64,000 nucleotides of DNA from Cupriavidus malaysiensis (GCF_001854325.1 NZ_CP017754.1:2914001-2978000), one strand, 5' to 3'. Shown: positions 9,526-18,401, counted from the first letter of the stretch. The notes: a model not told the origin generated them from the letters alone. Numbers and translations are program-made.

Positions 9526-10476
9526 CTAGCGGGCCAGCGGCAGCTTGCTACCGGCGATGGCCCGTTCCAGCAGCACGTCGCCGCGGAACTGGAACAGCTT
9601 GGCCGGCCGGCCGGCCGAACCCTGCGTCAGTTGGCCGGTCTCTTCCACCAGCGCCTGCTGCTCGATGAAGCGGCGGAAATTCTGCTTGTGCAGGCTGCGG
9701 CCCGCCACCGCCTCGAAGGCCTGCTGCAACTGCAGCAGCGTGAAGGTCGGCGGCATCAGTTCGAACACCACCGGGCGGTAGCGGATCTTGGCGCGCAGGC
9801 GTGCCATGGCGGTGGCCAGGATGCGGCGGTGATCGTGCAGCATCGCATCGCCGGGCACCAGCTCGCTCCCCTGCCCGGCGCTACGCTGCGCGGCCTCGGG
9901 CACCAGTCCGGCCTCGAACAGCAGTTCGTAGCGCTGCAGCACCATCTCCTCGTTCCAGGAGGCCTCGTCGGCCCCGAAGGTGAAATCGATGCGCTGCCGG
10001 CGGCGGCGCCGGGTGGCCGCGTCGTCTGCCAGCGCCGACCAGCGGTGCAGCGCGGGCAGGATCCGCCCGGCCACCACGGGAGGGGAGCCCTCGCGCCAGT
10101 CTTCCCATGGGAAATACCGGTACCAATCCTGCCAGCCGATGCCCTCCTCGCCGGCTTCGGCCGACTCGCGCGTGAGGCCGAGATAGCTCACCGAGATGAC
10201 ACGCTGGCCCTGCTGGTTGGCGCGGTCGCGATCCGCAAAGGTATAGAGCTGCTCGACGTAGCCCAGCGGATGATGGGTCTGCGTCTCCACCCAGGCGCGC
10301 AGCCCGGCCTGCAGCGAACGGTGCGAGGATTCGAACGGACCGGCCGGCAAGGCGTGGGCACCGTCGCGCGTCAGCACGCGGGGCTGGCCCTGGCTGACTG
10401 CGACCAGCACGGCGACCAGCTCGGCCGCGACCGCATCGGCGGAGGGCACGGGAGAACGGGAGTCGGCGGATGGCAT
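9526..10476 (-). CDS. NrtR/NadQ-like regulator: degenerate NUDIX domain plus winged helix
   Basis: 316-residue protein with an N-terminal NUDIX-like fold and a C-terminal winged-helix segment (about 245-305: FTLLQLQQAFEAVAGRSLHKQNFRR and the GRPAKLFQF wing). This is the layout of NrtR and of the COG4111/NadQ group that control NAD biosynthesis in other bacteria. The NUDIX catalytic box is not intact: around GPFESSHRSLQAGLRAWVETQ the REXXEEXG core is missing, so it should sense a ligand rather than hydrolyse one. ATG 10476 is chosen, since longer in-frame forms begin in unconserved Arg-rich sequence. It sits upstream of the Bug-type gene and the paired palindromes. Its ligand is unknown. Confidence 0.75.
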   Translation of the reverse strand: MPSADSRSPVPSADAVAAELVAVLVAVSQGQPRVLTRDGAHALPAGPFESSHRSLQAGLRAWVETQTHHPLGYVEQLYTFADRDRANQQGQRVISVSYLGLTRESAEAGEEGIGWQDWYRYFPWEDWREGSPPVVAGRILPALHRWSALADDAATRRRRRQRIDFTFGADEASWNEEMVLQRYELLFEAGLVPEAAQRSAGQGSELVPGDAMLHDHRRILATAMARLRAKIRYRPVVFELMPPTFTLLQLQQAFEAVAGRSLHKQNFRRFIEQQALVEETGQLTQGSAGRPAKLFQFRGDVLLERAIAGSKLPLAR

Positions 10477-10561
10477 GGCGTCGGAGAAAAGCCACATTGT
10501 AGAGGCTCGCCGCCCGGCAGCCACTCCTGCCGGGCCGCTCCGGCATGCCGCGGCCGCGCCC

Positions 10562-11287
10562 TCAGACGCCGAGATAGCGGTCCAGCCGTGCCGGCGCGGC
10601 GGCCAGCGCCGGCGCCGCCTCGTCGAGCACGACCTGCCCCTTCTCCAGCACGACGGCGCGGTCGGCATGCGCGAGCACCGCGCGGTAGTTGCGGTCGACC
10701 ACCACGCAGGCGATGCCGGTCGCGCGGATGGTGGCGATGACCTGCCAGATCTCCCGCACGATGCGCGGCGCCAGCCCTTCGGTGGCCTCGTCCAGGACCA
10801 GGCACTCGGGATTGGTCATCAGCGCGCGGCCGATCGACAGCATCTGCTGCTCGCCCCCGGACAGCTCATGACCGCCGTTCGAGAGCCGCTCCTTGAGGCG
10901 CGGGAACAGGTCGAGCACGCGCGCCTCGTCCCAGTCGAAACGGCCGCTGCTGCCCTTGCCCGCCGCCATGATCAGGTTTTCCCGCACCGACAGGTTGGGG
11001 AATACGCCCCGCCCTTCCGGCACGTAGGCCACGCCCAGGCGGGCCACTTCGTGCGGCCGCGCGCGCGAGACATCGCGCCCGGCCACCACGATCTCGCCGC
11101 GGCGCTGGCGCACATGGCCCAGCAGCGTGCGCAACAGCGTGCTCTTGCCCATGCCGTTGCGGCCCAGCAGCCCGACCGTCTCGCCGCGCGCCACGCGGAA
11201 ATCGATGCCGCGCAGCACGTGGCTGCTGCCGTACCATGCCTCGACGCCCGCAGCGCGCAGCATCGGCTCTCCGGAGGTCGGTTTCAT
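10562..11287 (-). CDS. livF: LivF-type ABC transporter ATPase
   Basis: 241-residue ATPase of the branched-chain-amino-acid-type ABC importer family. Walker A is GRNGMGKST at residues 42-50, the signature is LSGGEQQ and Walker B is CLVLDEATEGLAP, as in LivF. It is the last gene of a seven-gene minus-strand unit. Its ATG overlaps the stop of livG by four bases, so the two ATPases are translationally coupled. The link to benzoate-CoA ligase and BoxR suggests the transporter carries an aromatic acid rather than leucine (inference). Confidence 0.92.
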   Translation of the reverse strand: MKPTSGEPMLRAAGVEAWYGSSHVLRGIDFRVARGETVGLLGRNGMGKSTLLRTLLGHVRQRRGEIVVAGRDVSRARPHEVARLGVAYVPEGRGVFPNLSVRENLIMAAGKGSSGRFDWDEARVLDLFPRLKERLSNGGHELSGGEQQMLSIGRALMTNPECLVLDEATEGLAPRIVREIWQVIATIRATGIACVVVDRNYRAVLAHADRAVVLEKGQVVLDEAAPALAAAPARLDRYLGV

Positions 11288-12117
11288 GCCGCGTGCTCCT
11301 GCTCGCTCTGGGCGCCGGCATCGCCTGCGCGGTGCTCACCGTGCTCACCCTCAGCCATATCGTCCTCCCCCAGGTAGGCGAGTTGCACTTCGCGATTGAC
11401 GCGGATCGCCGCGGGGCTGTCCGAGGCGATCACCGTGCCATTGACCATCACCGTGATACGGTCGGCCACGGCGAATACCGCCTCCATATCGTGCTCCACC
11501 AGCAGCACGGCATGGCCGTCGCGCAGGCCGTGCAGCAAGTCGAGCATGCGCGCCGACTCCTCCGGCCCCATGCCCGCCAGCGGCTCATCGAGCAGCAGCA
11601 CCTGGGGCTGCGTCGCCAGGCACATCGCGACTTCGAGCTGGCGCTTCTGCCCGTGCGACAGCGCACTGGCCACGACCCCGGCCACGCCGGACAGACCGGC
11701 ACGCTCGAGCGCCTCGTCGGCCAGGGCGCGGCTGAGGCGGCAGCCCTGCGCGCCCTCCCATAGCCGCCAGGCCCGCTGCGCGCGCGCCTGTGCGGCCAGC
11801 CGGCAGTTCTCGCGCACGCTCAGCGGCAGGAAGATATTGTTGCGCTGGTAGCTGCGGCCCACGCCATGGCGCGCCAGGCGCGGCTGCGCCCAGCCGGTGA
11901 CGTCCTGCCCCTGCAGGCGCAGCCGCCCGCCCGACGGCGCCAGCTCGCCCGACAGCATATTGATCAACGTGGACTTGCCGGCGCCATTGGTACCGATCAC
12001 CGCATGCACCTGCCCCAGTTCCAGCGACAGGTTCACCGCGGATACGGCCAGCAGGCCGCCGAAGCGGCGGCTCAAGCCTTCGGCCTGCAACACGGGCGTG
12101 CTCATGGGCGTGCTCAT
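11284..12117 (-). CDS. livG: LivG-type ABC transporter ATPase
   Basis: 277-residue ATPase partner of LivF. Walker A is GTNGAGKST at 42-50, the signature is LSHGQKRQLEVAM and Walker B is VLLLDEPLAGM. The LivG-specific insertion with GRSYQRNNIFLPLSVREN lies between them. Two in-frame ATGs exist at 12117 and 12105. The first overlaps the livM stop as ATGA and is preferred. The C-terminal tail is Glu/His/Gly-rich and not conserved. Confidence 0.92.
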   Translation of the reverse strand: MSTPMSTPVLQAEGLSRRFGGLLAVSAVNLSLELGQVHAVIGTNGAGKSTLINMLSGELAPSGGRLRLQGQDVTGWAQPRLARHGVGRSYQRNNIFLPLSVRENCRLAAQARAQRAWRLWEGAQGCRLSRALADEALERAGLSGVAGVVASALSHGQKRQLEVAMCLATQPQVLLLDEPLAGMGPEESARMLDLLHGLRDGHAVLLVEHDMEAVFAVADRITVMVNGTVIASDSPAAIRVNREVQLAYLGEDDMAEGEHGEHRAGDAGAQSEQEHAA

Positions 12118-13169
12118 GCTGCCTCCCCCGCGCCAGGGCTGGCGCCGCGCTGCGGCGACGGCGGCGACCGCCGCCGCAGCCGCGGACCGAGGCTGCCGCC
12201 CAGCCCGACCAGCCCGCGCGGCAGCAACGCCACGGCCAGGATGATGAAGCCGCCCATCAGCAACTGCCAGTGCCGGGTCAGGCCGCTGAACCACTCGGCC
12301 AGCAGCACGAAGGAGAAGGCGCCCAGCACCGCGCCGGCGAGGCTGCCTACGCCGCCCAGGATGACCATCAGCATGACGTTGCCAGACTGGTGCCAGGAGG
12401 CGATCTCCGGATTCACGAAGCCGAACTGGATGGCGTAGAGGTAGCCGGCCAGCCCGGCCAGCGTGCCGCCGGCGACGAAGGCGCCGAGCTGGTAGCGGTA
12501 GCTCGCATAGCCGGCCGCCCGCATGCGCTGCTCGTTGTGGCGGATGCCGACCAGGGCGTGGCCGAAACGCGAGCGCAGCAATTGCGCCAGCATCGCCACC
12601 GTCGCCGCCAGCGCGGCGAGCACCAGCCAATAGAAGGCGGCCGCCCCATCGACATTCAAGACCCGGCCGCCGGGCAGGCCGAATTCGGGCCGGAAGTAGA
12701 TATAGGTGCCATCGCTGCCGCCGGCCAGCTTGGTGTCGTGGAAGACGAAATAGACCATCTGGGCGAAGGCCAGCGTGACCATGATGAAGTAGATGCCGCG
12801 CGTGCGCAGCACCAGCATGCCGACGAGCAACGCCAGCATGGCCGCGGCGGCCATCGCCGCAGCCATCAGCAGCCAGCCGTTGCCCGGGCCGGACTGCGGC
12901 GCCAGCATCGCCGTGGCGTACGCGGCGGCGGCGAAGTAGGCGGCATGGCCCAGGCTGACCAGCCCCGTATAGCCGATCAGCAGCTGCAGCGACAGCGCGA
13001 AGATGGCCATGATCATCACCTTGCTCAGCAGCTCGATGTAGAACTTGCCCGCATCGCCGTCCAGCAGCGGCGGCAGCCAGGCCAGCGCACCCAGCGCCAC
13101 CAGCCACGCCAGCACGGCCGGCCAGGCGGGACGCTCGCCCCGCCCTTCCCTCATTGCTCCTGCCAACAT
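12114..13169 (-). CDS. livM: LivM-type ABC transporter permease
   Basis: 351-residue inner-membrane permease with about nine hydrophobic helices and the family loop TGLVSLGHAAYFAAAAYATAML near the N-terminus. The cytoplasmic coupling loop FGHALVGIRHNEQRMRAAGY is clear. ATG 13169 is preceded by GAGGAGGCGAGG, a good ribosome site; the in-frame extension to 13217 lacks one. It follows livH by 96 bases and overlaps livG by four. The C-terminal 35 residues are basic and proline-rich. Confidence 0.93.
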   Translation of the reverse strand: MLAGAMREGRGERPAWPAVLAWLVALGALAWLPPLLDGDAGKFYIELLSKVMIMAIFALSLQLLIGYTGLVSLGHAAYFAAAAYATAMLAPQSGPGNGWLLMAAAMAAAAMLALLVGMLVLRTRGIYFIMVTLAFAQMVYFVFHDTKLAGGSDGTYIYFRPEFGLPGGRVLNVDGAAAFYWLVLAALAATVAMLAQLLRSRFGHALVGIRHNEQRMRAAGYASYRYQLGAFVAGGTLAGLAGYLYAIQFGFVNPEIASWHQSGNVMLMVILGGVGSLAGAVLGAFSFVLLAEWFSGLTRHWQLLMGGFIILAVALLPRGLVGLGGSLGPRLRRRSPPSPQRGASPGAGEAA

Positions 13170-13265
13170 CCTCGCCTCCTCATGCTGCGCGGCCGCACCT
13201 GCGGCCGCCCGAGCCATCCGCCCGCGTCACCATCTATCCAGCCCGCCTTGAACAACCCTCCATGT

Positions 13266-14132
13266 TCAGCCCGCCTTGAACAGGCCCTGGGGCTTCCACA
13301 ACAGGATCACCGCCATCAGCAGGTAGATCAGCACGCCGGCCGCCTCCTGCCAGAAGACCTTGCCGAAGGTATCGACGAAGCCCAGCAGCAGCGCCGCCAC
13401 CAGGGCGCCCTTGACCGAGCCGATGCCGCCGATCACCACCACCACGAAGCATACGATCAGCACCTGCGCGCCCATGCCCGGATAGACCGAGGAAACCGGC
13501 GCCGCGATCATGCCCGCCAGCACCGCGAGCGCCACGCCCAGCGCGAACACCAGGCGGTACAGCAAGGTGATGTTGATGCCCAGCGACTGCACCATTTCGC
13601 GGTTGCTGGCACCGGCACGGATCCTCATGCCCAGCCGCGTGCGGCGGATCACCAGGTACATCGCCGCGGCGACCAGCAGGCACACCGCCGAGATGAAGAG
13701 CCGGTAGACCGGGTAGGTCATCTCGTTGCCGATCGGCAGCGCCCCGTCGAGGATGGCTGGCACCGGTACGCCATGCACGTCGTCGCCGGCGAGGATGCTG
13801 CGCAATTCCTCGAACACCAGGATCAGGCCGTAGGTCATCAGCACCTGCTGCAGGTGGTCGCGTTCGTAGAGATAGCTGAAGAACAGCCACTCCAGTACAT
13901 AGCCGAAAGCCACCGCCAGTGCGATGCCCAGCGGGATGGCCACGAACAGGCTGCCGGTCAGGCTGGCCAGCGTGAAGGCCAGATAGGCGCCGAGCATGTA
14001 GAAGCTGCCGTGGGCGAGATTGATCACGCCCATGATGCCGAAGATCAGCGTCAGGCCGCTCGCCACCAGGAACAGCAGCAGGCCGTACTGCACGCTGTTC
14101 AGGCATTGGATGAGAAAGGAAACGATGTCCAT
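13266..14132 (-). CDS. livH: LivH-type ABC transporter permease
   Basis: 288-residue permease starting MDIVSFLIQCLNSVQYGLLLFLVASGLTLIFG, the usual LivH opening, followed by MGVINLAHGSFYMLGAY. About eight hydrophobic segments are present, and the coupling loop TRLGMRIRAGASNREMVQSLGIN is intact. ATG 14132 is chosen because the longer reading begins in Arg-rich unconserved sequence. It lies 108 bases after the binding-protein gene and forms the membrane channel with LivM. Confidence 0.93.
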   Translation of the reverse strand: MDIVSFLIQCLNSVQYGLLLFLVASGLTLIFGIMGVINLAHGSFYMLGAYLAFTLASLTGSLFVAIPLGIALAVAFGYVLEWLFFSYLYERDHLQQVLMTYGLILVFEELRSILAGDDVHGVPVPAILDGALPIGNEMTYPVYRLFISAVCLLVAAAMYLVIRRTRLGMRIRAGASNREMVQSLGINITLLYRLVFALGVALAVLAGMIAAPVSSVYPGMGAQVLIVCFVVVVIGGIGSVKGALVAALLLGFVDTFGKVFWQEAAGVLIYLLMAVILLWKPQGLFKAG

Positions 14133-14240
14133 GCGCCGTACCCCGGGAGCCGGTTCAAGGAAAAGGCCGCGCCCCGCGCGCGCACGGATGCCCATGCGCG
14201 CGCAGTGTCGCACCGCGCGGCCGCGACGAGACCCGCCGGC

Positions 14241-15428
14241 TCAGAGCCGGCAGCCGCGCCCCGGGTCGGCCAGGGACTTGACGGCCACGCCGCTGACCTT
14301 GTTTTCGCGGCCGTCCACTTTGCGCAGGTAGAAGTCCTGCACGGGGTTGTGCGCCTTCGACAAGGTGAAGGCGCCGCGCGGGCTGTCGATGCGCGCGGCC
14401 TCGATGGCCTTGTAGAGTTCCGCCTTGCGGCTCATGTCGCCCTTGACCGCGCCGGTGCCGGCCGACAGCATCTGCGCGGCGTCATAGCCCTGCACGGCGT
14501 AGACGTCGGGCTGCAGCTTGAAGGTCTTGGCATACGCCAGCCGGAAGGTCTTGTCGCGCGCGCTGCCGAGACCATCCGCATAGTGCAGCGTGGTCTCCAG
14601 GCCCTGGGCCGCGGCGCCCTGTGCTTCGAGCGTGCCGTCGGTCAGGAAGCCGGAAGCGTACAGCGGGATCTTGTCCTTCAGCCCGGCCGCGGCCCAGTCC
14701 TTGACGAACTTGACGGCGCCGCCTCCGGCGAAGAAGACGAACACCGCATCGGGCTTGAGGGCCGCCACCTCGGTGATCAGCGCCTGGAACTCGACGTTGG
14801 GGAACGGCAGGCTCATCTCCTTGACGACCTTGCCGCCCTTGGACTCGAAGGCTTCCTTGAAGCCCTTGACCGACTGCTCGCCGGCCGCGTACTTCCACGT
14901 CAGCGTGACCACCTTCTTCAGGCCGCGCTCGGCCAGCACGTGGCCCATCGCATAACCGGGCTGCCAGTTGGAAAACGAGGAGCGGAAGATGTTGGCGCCG
15001 CACAGCGGGCCGGTGGCCTCGTCCACCCCGGCATTGGGGATGATCAGCAGCGTGTTGTTTTCCTTGGCCACCTTGACCAGGCCCATCTGCACGCCGGAGT
15101 GCACGGTGCCGACCACCACGTCGACCTGGTCGCGCTTGATCAGCTTGGCGGCGTTTTCCGGAGCCTTGGCCGGGTCCGACTCGTCGTCGACCTTGAAGTA
15201 TTCGATCTCGCGCCCGCCCAGCTTGCCGCCCTGCTCCTGCACGTACAGCTTGAAGCCATTCTCGATGGCATTGCCGAGCGCGGCGTAGGTGCCGGTATAG
15301 GGCAGCATGAAGCCGACTTTGATCTTGCCGCCGGCGGCGGTCTGGGCGCTGGCGCCCCCGCCGATGGCCAGGGCCGCAGCCGCGGCCAGGCAGGCAGGCG
15401 CGAGCCTGCGCAATGCATTGCGATGCAT
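14241..15428 (-). CDS. LivJ-type ABC transporter substrate-binding protein
   Basis: 395-residue periplasmic binding protein of the type I Leu/Ile/Val/aromatic family. A signal peptide (LAPACLAAAAALAIGGGASAQ) ends near residue 30. The mature protein starts with IKVGFMLPYTGTYAALG and keeps the ligand-pocket region VVGTVHSGVQMGLV. Two cysteines (GPLCGAN and GRGCRL) occur in the mature part. ATG 15428 has GGAGGAGAC before it. Between an acyl-CoA ligase/hydrolase pair and livHMGF, and under likely BoxR control, it most plausibly binds benzoate or a related aromatic acid; this is inferred from context only. Confidence 0.9.
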   Translation of the reverse strand: MHRNALRRLAPACLAAAAALAIGGGASAQTAAGGKIKVGFMLPYTGTYAALGNAIENGFKLYVQEQGGKLGGREIEYFKVDDESDPAKAPENAAKLIKRDQVDVVVGTVHSGVQMGLVKVAKENNTLLIIPNAGVDEATGPLCGANIFRSSFSNWQPGYAMGHVLAERGLKKVVTLTWKYAAGEQSVKGFKEAFESKGGKVVKEMSLPFPNVEFQALITEVAALKPDAVFVFFAGGGAVKFVKDWAAAGLKDKIPLYASGFLTDGTLEAQGAAAQGLETTLHYADGLGSARDKTFRLAYAKTFKLQPDVYAVQGYDAAQMLSAGTGAVKGDMSRKAELYKAIEAARIDSPRGAFTLSKAHNPVQDFYLRKVDGRENKVSGVAVKSLADPGRGCRL

Positions 15429-15576
15429 GGTTCCGTCTCCTCCTGATACCCGGCCGTTCCGGGTGAACTTCGTCGTCGCCTGTCCGGCGGTGCGTGGCCA
15501 CGAGGCATGCCCCGGCCGATCGCAACGGATCGGGCGGAGCCAGCCTGGCCAGCGCCCCGGTGGACTGGCGCGCAAA

Positions 15577-16482
15577 TTATTTTAGGCTTGAAGTTTCTGC
15601 GTTTATATATGCGGATACGGCTGCCGTCAACTGCTCGGGCTGGTCACGATGGGGCGAGTGGCCGCACCGCGGCAGTTTAAGCAGGACCGTCTGCGACGCG
15701 TGCTGGTGGATACCCTCGATCTGCGCCATGGTGCCGTATTCGTCGTCCTCGCCCTGCACGGCCAGCACCGGGCATCGCAGCCCGGACAGCAGCGGCCGGA
15801 GGTCCCAGGCGCGGAATGCCGGATCCAGCCAGATATCGTTCCAGCCCCAGAACGCCGAGTCGGCATCGTCGTGGTGGCGTGCCAGCTTGTCGCGCAGGTC
15901 GGTTTCCAGATAGGCCCGCCTGGCCTGCTCGATGCTGCGCACCGACAGGTCCTCGACGAGGATGTGCGGCGCCACCACCACCACGCCCTCCACAGCCGGC
16001 GCGAAGCTGGCCGCGTAGATCAGTGCGATCGAGCCGCCGTCGCTGTGTCCGAACAACCACGGGCGGCCGTGTGCGCGCCCGGGGCCGATGTCGAGCACGT
16101 CGAACAGCGCCGGCAGCGCCTCTCGTGCCTGCCGGTGCATGAAATCGACACCCCACTTCTCTTCGTGCGGGCGCGGCGTCGAGCGCCCGTAACCGTAGCG
16201 CGAGATCACCAGGCCGCGAAAGTCGCCCGCCTCGCAAAGGCGGCGCGGATAGTTGCGCCACAGGCTGACCGATCCCAGGCCTTCATGCAGGAACACCAGC
16301 AGTGGCCGCCCGGCCCGCTCCGGCCGCAGCCACTGCGTCTCGATGCGGATGGGGCGCCCGTCGAAGCGGATCTCCGCCCACTGCGGTTGCTGCTGTTCTC
16401 GCTGCTGTTCTTGCTGCTGTTCTTGCTGCTGTTCTTGCTGATGCTGTTGCTGTTGCTGCTGTTGCACTCCGCATGGCTGCAT
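15577..16482 (-). CDS. Alpha/beta hydrolase with poly-Gln N-terminus
   Basis: 301-residue alpha/beta-fold hydrolase. The nucleophile elbow is GHSDGGS, the oxyanion region HEGLGSVSLWRNYP, and the late histidine sits in CGHSPHRD. Homologues of this type occur in benzoyl-CoA (box) gene clusters, perhaps as thioesterases or ring-cleavage helpers; the substrate is not known to me. The first 33 residues are almost only Gln and Glu, encoded by a 12-base tandem repeat, and precede the conserved domain. It lies 50 bases after the CoA-ligase gene. AAGGA before the ATG at 16482 supports that start, so the Gln tract should be translated. Confidence 0.87.
   Translation of the reverse strand: MQPCGVQQQQQQQHQQEQQQEQQQEQQREQQQPQWAEIRFDGRPIRIETQWLRPERAGRPLLVFLHEGLGSVSLWRNYPRRLCEAGDFRGLVISRYGYGRSTPRPHEEKWGVDFMHRQAREALPALFDVLDIGPGRAHGRPWLFGHSDGGSIALIYAASFAPAVEGVVVVAPHILVEDLSVRSIEQARRAYLETDLRDKLARHHDDADSAFWGWNDIWLDPAFRAWDLRPLLSGLRCPVLAVQGEDDEYGTMAQIEGIHQHASQTVLLKLPRCGHSPHRDQPEQLTAAVSAYINAETSSLK
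16396..16443 (-). repeat. 12-base tandem repeat coding for EQQQ
   Basis: Four consecutive 12-base units (plus-strand TTCTTGCTGCTG, the first and last with one change each) inside the start of the hydrolase gene. Each unit adds Gln-Gln-Glu-type residues, so copy-number change keeps the frame. Flanking CAG/CAA codons extend the Gln-rich tract to residues 7-33. Confidence 0.9.
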
Positions 16483-16532
16483 GACTCGGTCATCCTTGGT
16501 GGCGATCCGGAAAGGCGGGGCCGGGCACGGGG

Positions 16533-18155
16533 TCAGGCCCCGCCCGGCGGCGTCGACGCGGCCGGTGCCGGCCGCTCGCGTTCGCGCAGCCGGAAGCGCT
16601 GGATCTTGCCGGTGGCGGTCTTGGGCAGTTCCTCCAGGCAGACGATCTCGCGCGGGTATTTGTAGGGCGCCAGGCGCGACTTGACGAAGGCCTGCAGTTC
16701 GGCGGCCATGCCCTCATGCCATTGCTGCCCGGGTCGCAGTACCACGAAGGCCTTGGGCTTGACCAGACGGTCGGCGTCCTCGATGCCGATCACCGCCGCC
16801 TCCAGCACCGCCGGATGCTGTGCCAGCGCGGCTTCCACCTCGAAGGGCGAGACATAGATGCCGCCCACCTTCAACATGTCGTCACTGCGCCCGGCATAGG
16901 TGTAGTAGCCCTCCGCGTCGCACAGGTACTTGTCGCCGCTGCGCGTCCACGCGCCGACGAAGGTGTCGCGGCTCTTCTCGCGGTTGCCCCAGTACATCAG
17001 GGCGGCGGAGGGACCCATCACATAGAGGTCGCCGATCTCACCCGGCGCGCACGGTTGCCCGGCCTCGTCCAGCAGCTTGATCCGGTAGCCCGGCACCGGC
17101 TTGCCGGTAGTGCCGTAGCGCACCTCGCCGGGCCGGTTGGAAAGGAAGATGTGCAGCATCTCGGTGGAGCCGATGCCATCCAGGATGTCGCAGCCGAAGC
17201 GGGCGCGGAAGCGCTCACCGATATCCCGGGGCAGCGCCTCGCCGGCCGAGGTGCAGACGCGCAGCGCCACCTCCTCCCGCGCCGGCAGCCCTTGCGCCGC
17301 GAGCATGCCCGCGTACAGTGTGGGCACGCCACAGAAGACCGTGGGCCGCTGCGCCCGCAAGCGCTGGAACACGGCGGCCGGAGTGGGGCGCTCGGCCATC
17401 AGCACCGTGGCAGCCCCGACCGCGAGCGGGAAGGTCAGCGCATTGCCCAGGCCGTAGGCAAAAAACAGCTTGGCCGCGGAAAACACCACGTCGTCCTCGC
17501 GCAGGCCGAGCACCTGCCGCGCGTAGAGGTCAGCGGTATGGAACAGGTTGCCGTGCGTGTGGACGGTCCCCTTGGGGCGACCGGTGGAGCCGGAGGAGTA
17601 CAGCCAGAAGGCGATATCGTCCGGACCGGTCGCGGCGGCTTCCGGCAGCGGCGGCGCCGTCACTGCCAGCGCGCTCACACTGCCTTGCGGCACCGCCCCC
17701 GCGTACGGCGCGGCGAGAATCATCAGGGGATCGGTGCGGGTGCTGCCGATGGCCGCGCGCATCCGCTCCACCAGGGCCTCCGACACCACCACGGCACGCG
17801 CGCCGCTGTGGCCCAGCATATAGGCGTAGTCGTCGGCCGTGAGCAGCGTATTCACCGCCACCGGCACCACGCCAGCCAGCAGGCAGCCGAGGAAGGCGAC
17901 CGGAAAATCGATGGTGTCGAGGGCGCACAGCAGGAGACGCTCCTCACGCCGCAGCCCCGCCTCCAGCAGGGCACTGGCAAAGCGTCGGCTGCGCTGCTCG
18001 AGTTCGGCAAAGGTGAGCGAAGCGGCATCGTCGAGATAGGCGATCTTGCCGGCACGGCCTGCCGCGAGGTTGCGCGCCAGCAAGTCGGCCGCGGCGTTGT
18101 AGTGCGCGGGCAGCACGGCGATCGGCGCGGCGGCGCCGGCGGTGGGGGGCGTCAT
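16533..18155 (-). CDS. bclA: Benzoate-CoA ligase family acyl-CoA synthetase
   Basis: 540-residue adenylate-forming enzyme expected to make benzoyl-CoA from benzoate, ATP and CoA. The P-loop-like motif is YSSGSTGRPKGTVHTH (about 187-202). The stretch GIGSTEMLHIFLSNRPGEVRYGTTGKPVPGY is characteristic of benzoate and aminobenzoate ligases, and the C-terminal lysine is in PKTATGKIQR. The ATG at 18155 follows GGAGGAGACCCGAG. It is the first gene of a minus-strand unit with a hydrolase and an ABC importer, and is divergent from boxR. Close relatives act on hydroxy- or chlorobenzoates, so the exact acid is open. Confidence 0.92.
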   Translation of the reverse strand: MTPPTAGAAAPIAVLPAHYNAAADLLARNLAAGRAGKIAYLDDAASLTFAELEQRSRRFASALLEAGLRREERLLLCALDTIDFPVAFLGCLLAGVVPVAVNTLLTADDYAYMLGHSGARAVVVSEALVERMRAAIGSTRTDPLMILAAPYAGAVPQGSVSALAVTAPPLPEAAATGPDDIAFWLYSSGSTGRPKGTVHTHGNLFHTADLYARQVLGLREDDVVFSAAKLFFAYGLGNALTFPLAVGAATVLMAERPTPAAVFQRLRAQRPTVFCGVPTLYAGMLAAQGLPAREEVALRVCTSAGEALPRDIGERFRARFGCDILDGIGSTEMLHIFLSNRPGEVRYGTTGKPVPGYRIKLLDEAGQPCAPGEIGDLYVMGPSAALMYWGNREKSRDTFVGAWTRSGDKYLCDAEGYYTYAGRSDDMLKVGGIYVSPFEVEAALAQHPAVLEAAVIGIEDADRLVKPKAFVVLRPGQQWHEGMAAELQAFVKSRLAPYKYPREIVCLEELPKTATGKIQRFRLRERERPAPAASTPPGGA

Positions 18156-18293
18156 CTCGGGTCTCCTCCGTTCTTCTGCGGCGCGGCGATCGGCGCCGTG
18201 TCCGCTGGCCGCACCGTGCTTGCGGGCGGTCTCCTGTTCTCGGGCGGATCGCCGCGCACGTCGATACGCGCCGCAGGCCTCCGCTCATGTCCA

Positions 18294-18337
18294 TGCATTT
18301 TATTGCATATCGTCTATTATGCAAGCACCGTAGTGCA
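18294..18337. promoter_or_regulatory. Putative BoxR operator with TGCA boxes over the bclA promoter
   Basis: Four TGCA boxes lie at 18294, 18304, 18320 and 18334. The first pair is spaced TGCA-N6-TGCA, the form reported for the BoxR operator in Azoarcus; the second pair is spaced by ten. On the minus strand a promoter for bclA fits: -35 TTGCAT (18319-18324), 16 bases, -10 TAAAAT (18297-18302). The boxes thus overlap -35, spacer and -10. A TATAAT at 18362-18367 could serve boxR on the plus strand. Confidence 0.75.
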
Positions 18338-18401
18338 ATATAGCGCAGCAACGACAGGGCTTATAATGCCGCCAGCCTAGGAATTCCATGCCTTGCCCGC
18401 C

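Noticed and set aside
10513..10537. Hairpin between livF and the NUDIX regulator gene as a terminator
   Set aside because: The stem is only about 7 bp, with no T-run on the minus strand.
12270..15446. A very long open frame (over 1000 codons) on the plus strand
   Set aside because: It is antisense to livM, livH and the binding-protein gene, is full of His, Gln, Arg and Asp with no domain, and is a by-product of high GC.
15649..16665. A plus-strand frame with a poly-Leu/Phe stretch that looks like a membrane segment
   Set aside because: The stretch is the reverse complement of the Gln-coding repeat of the hydrolase gene.
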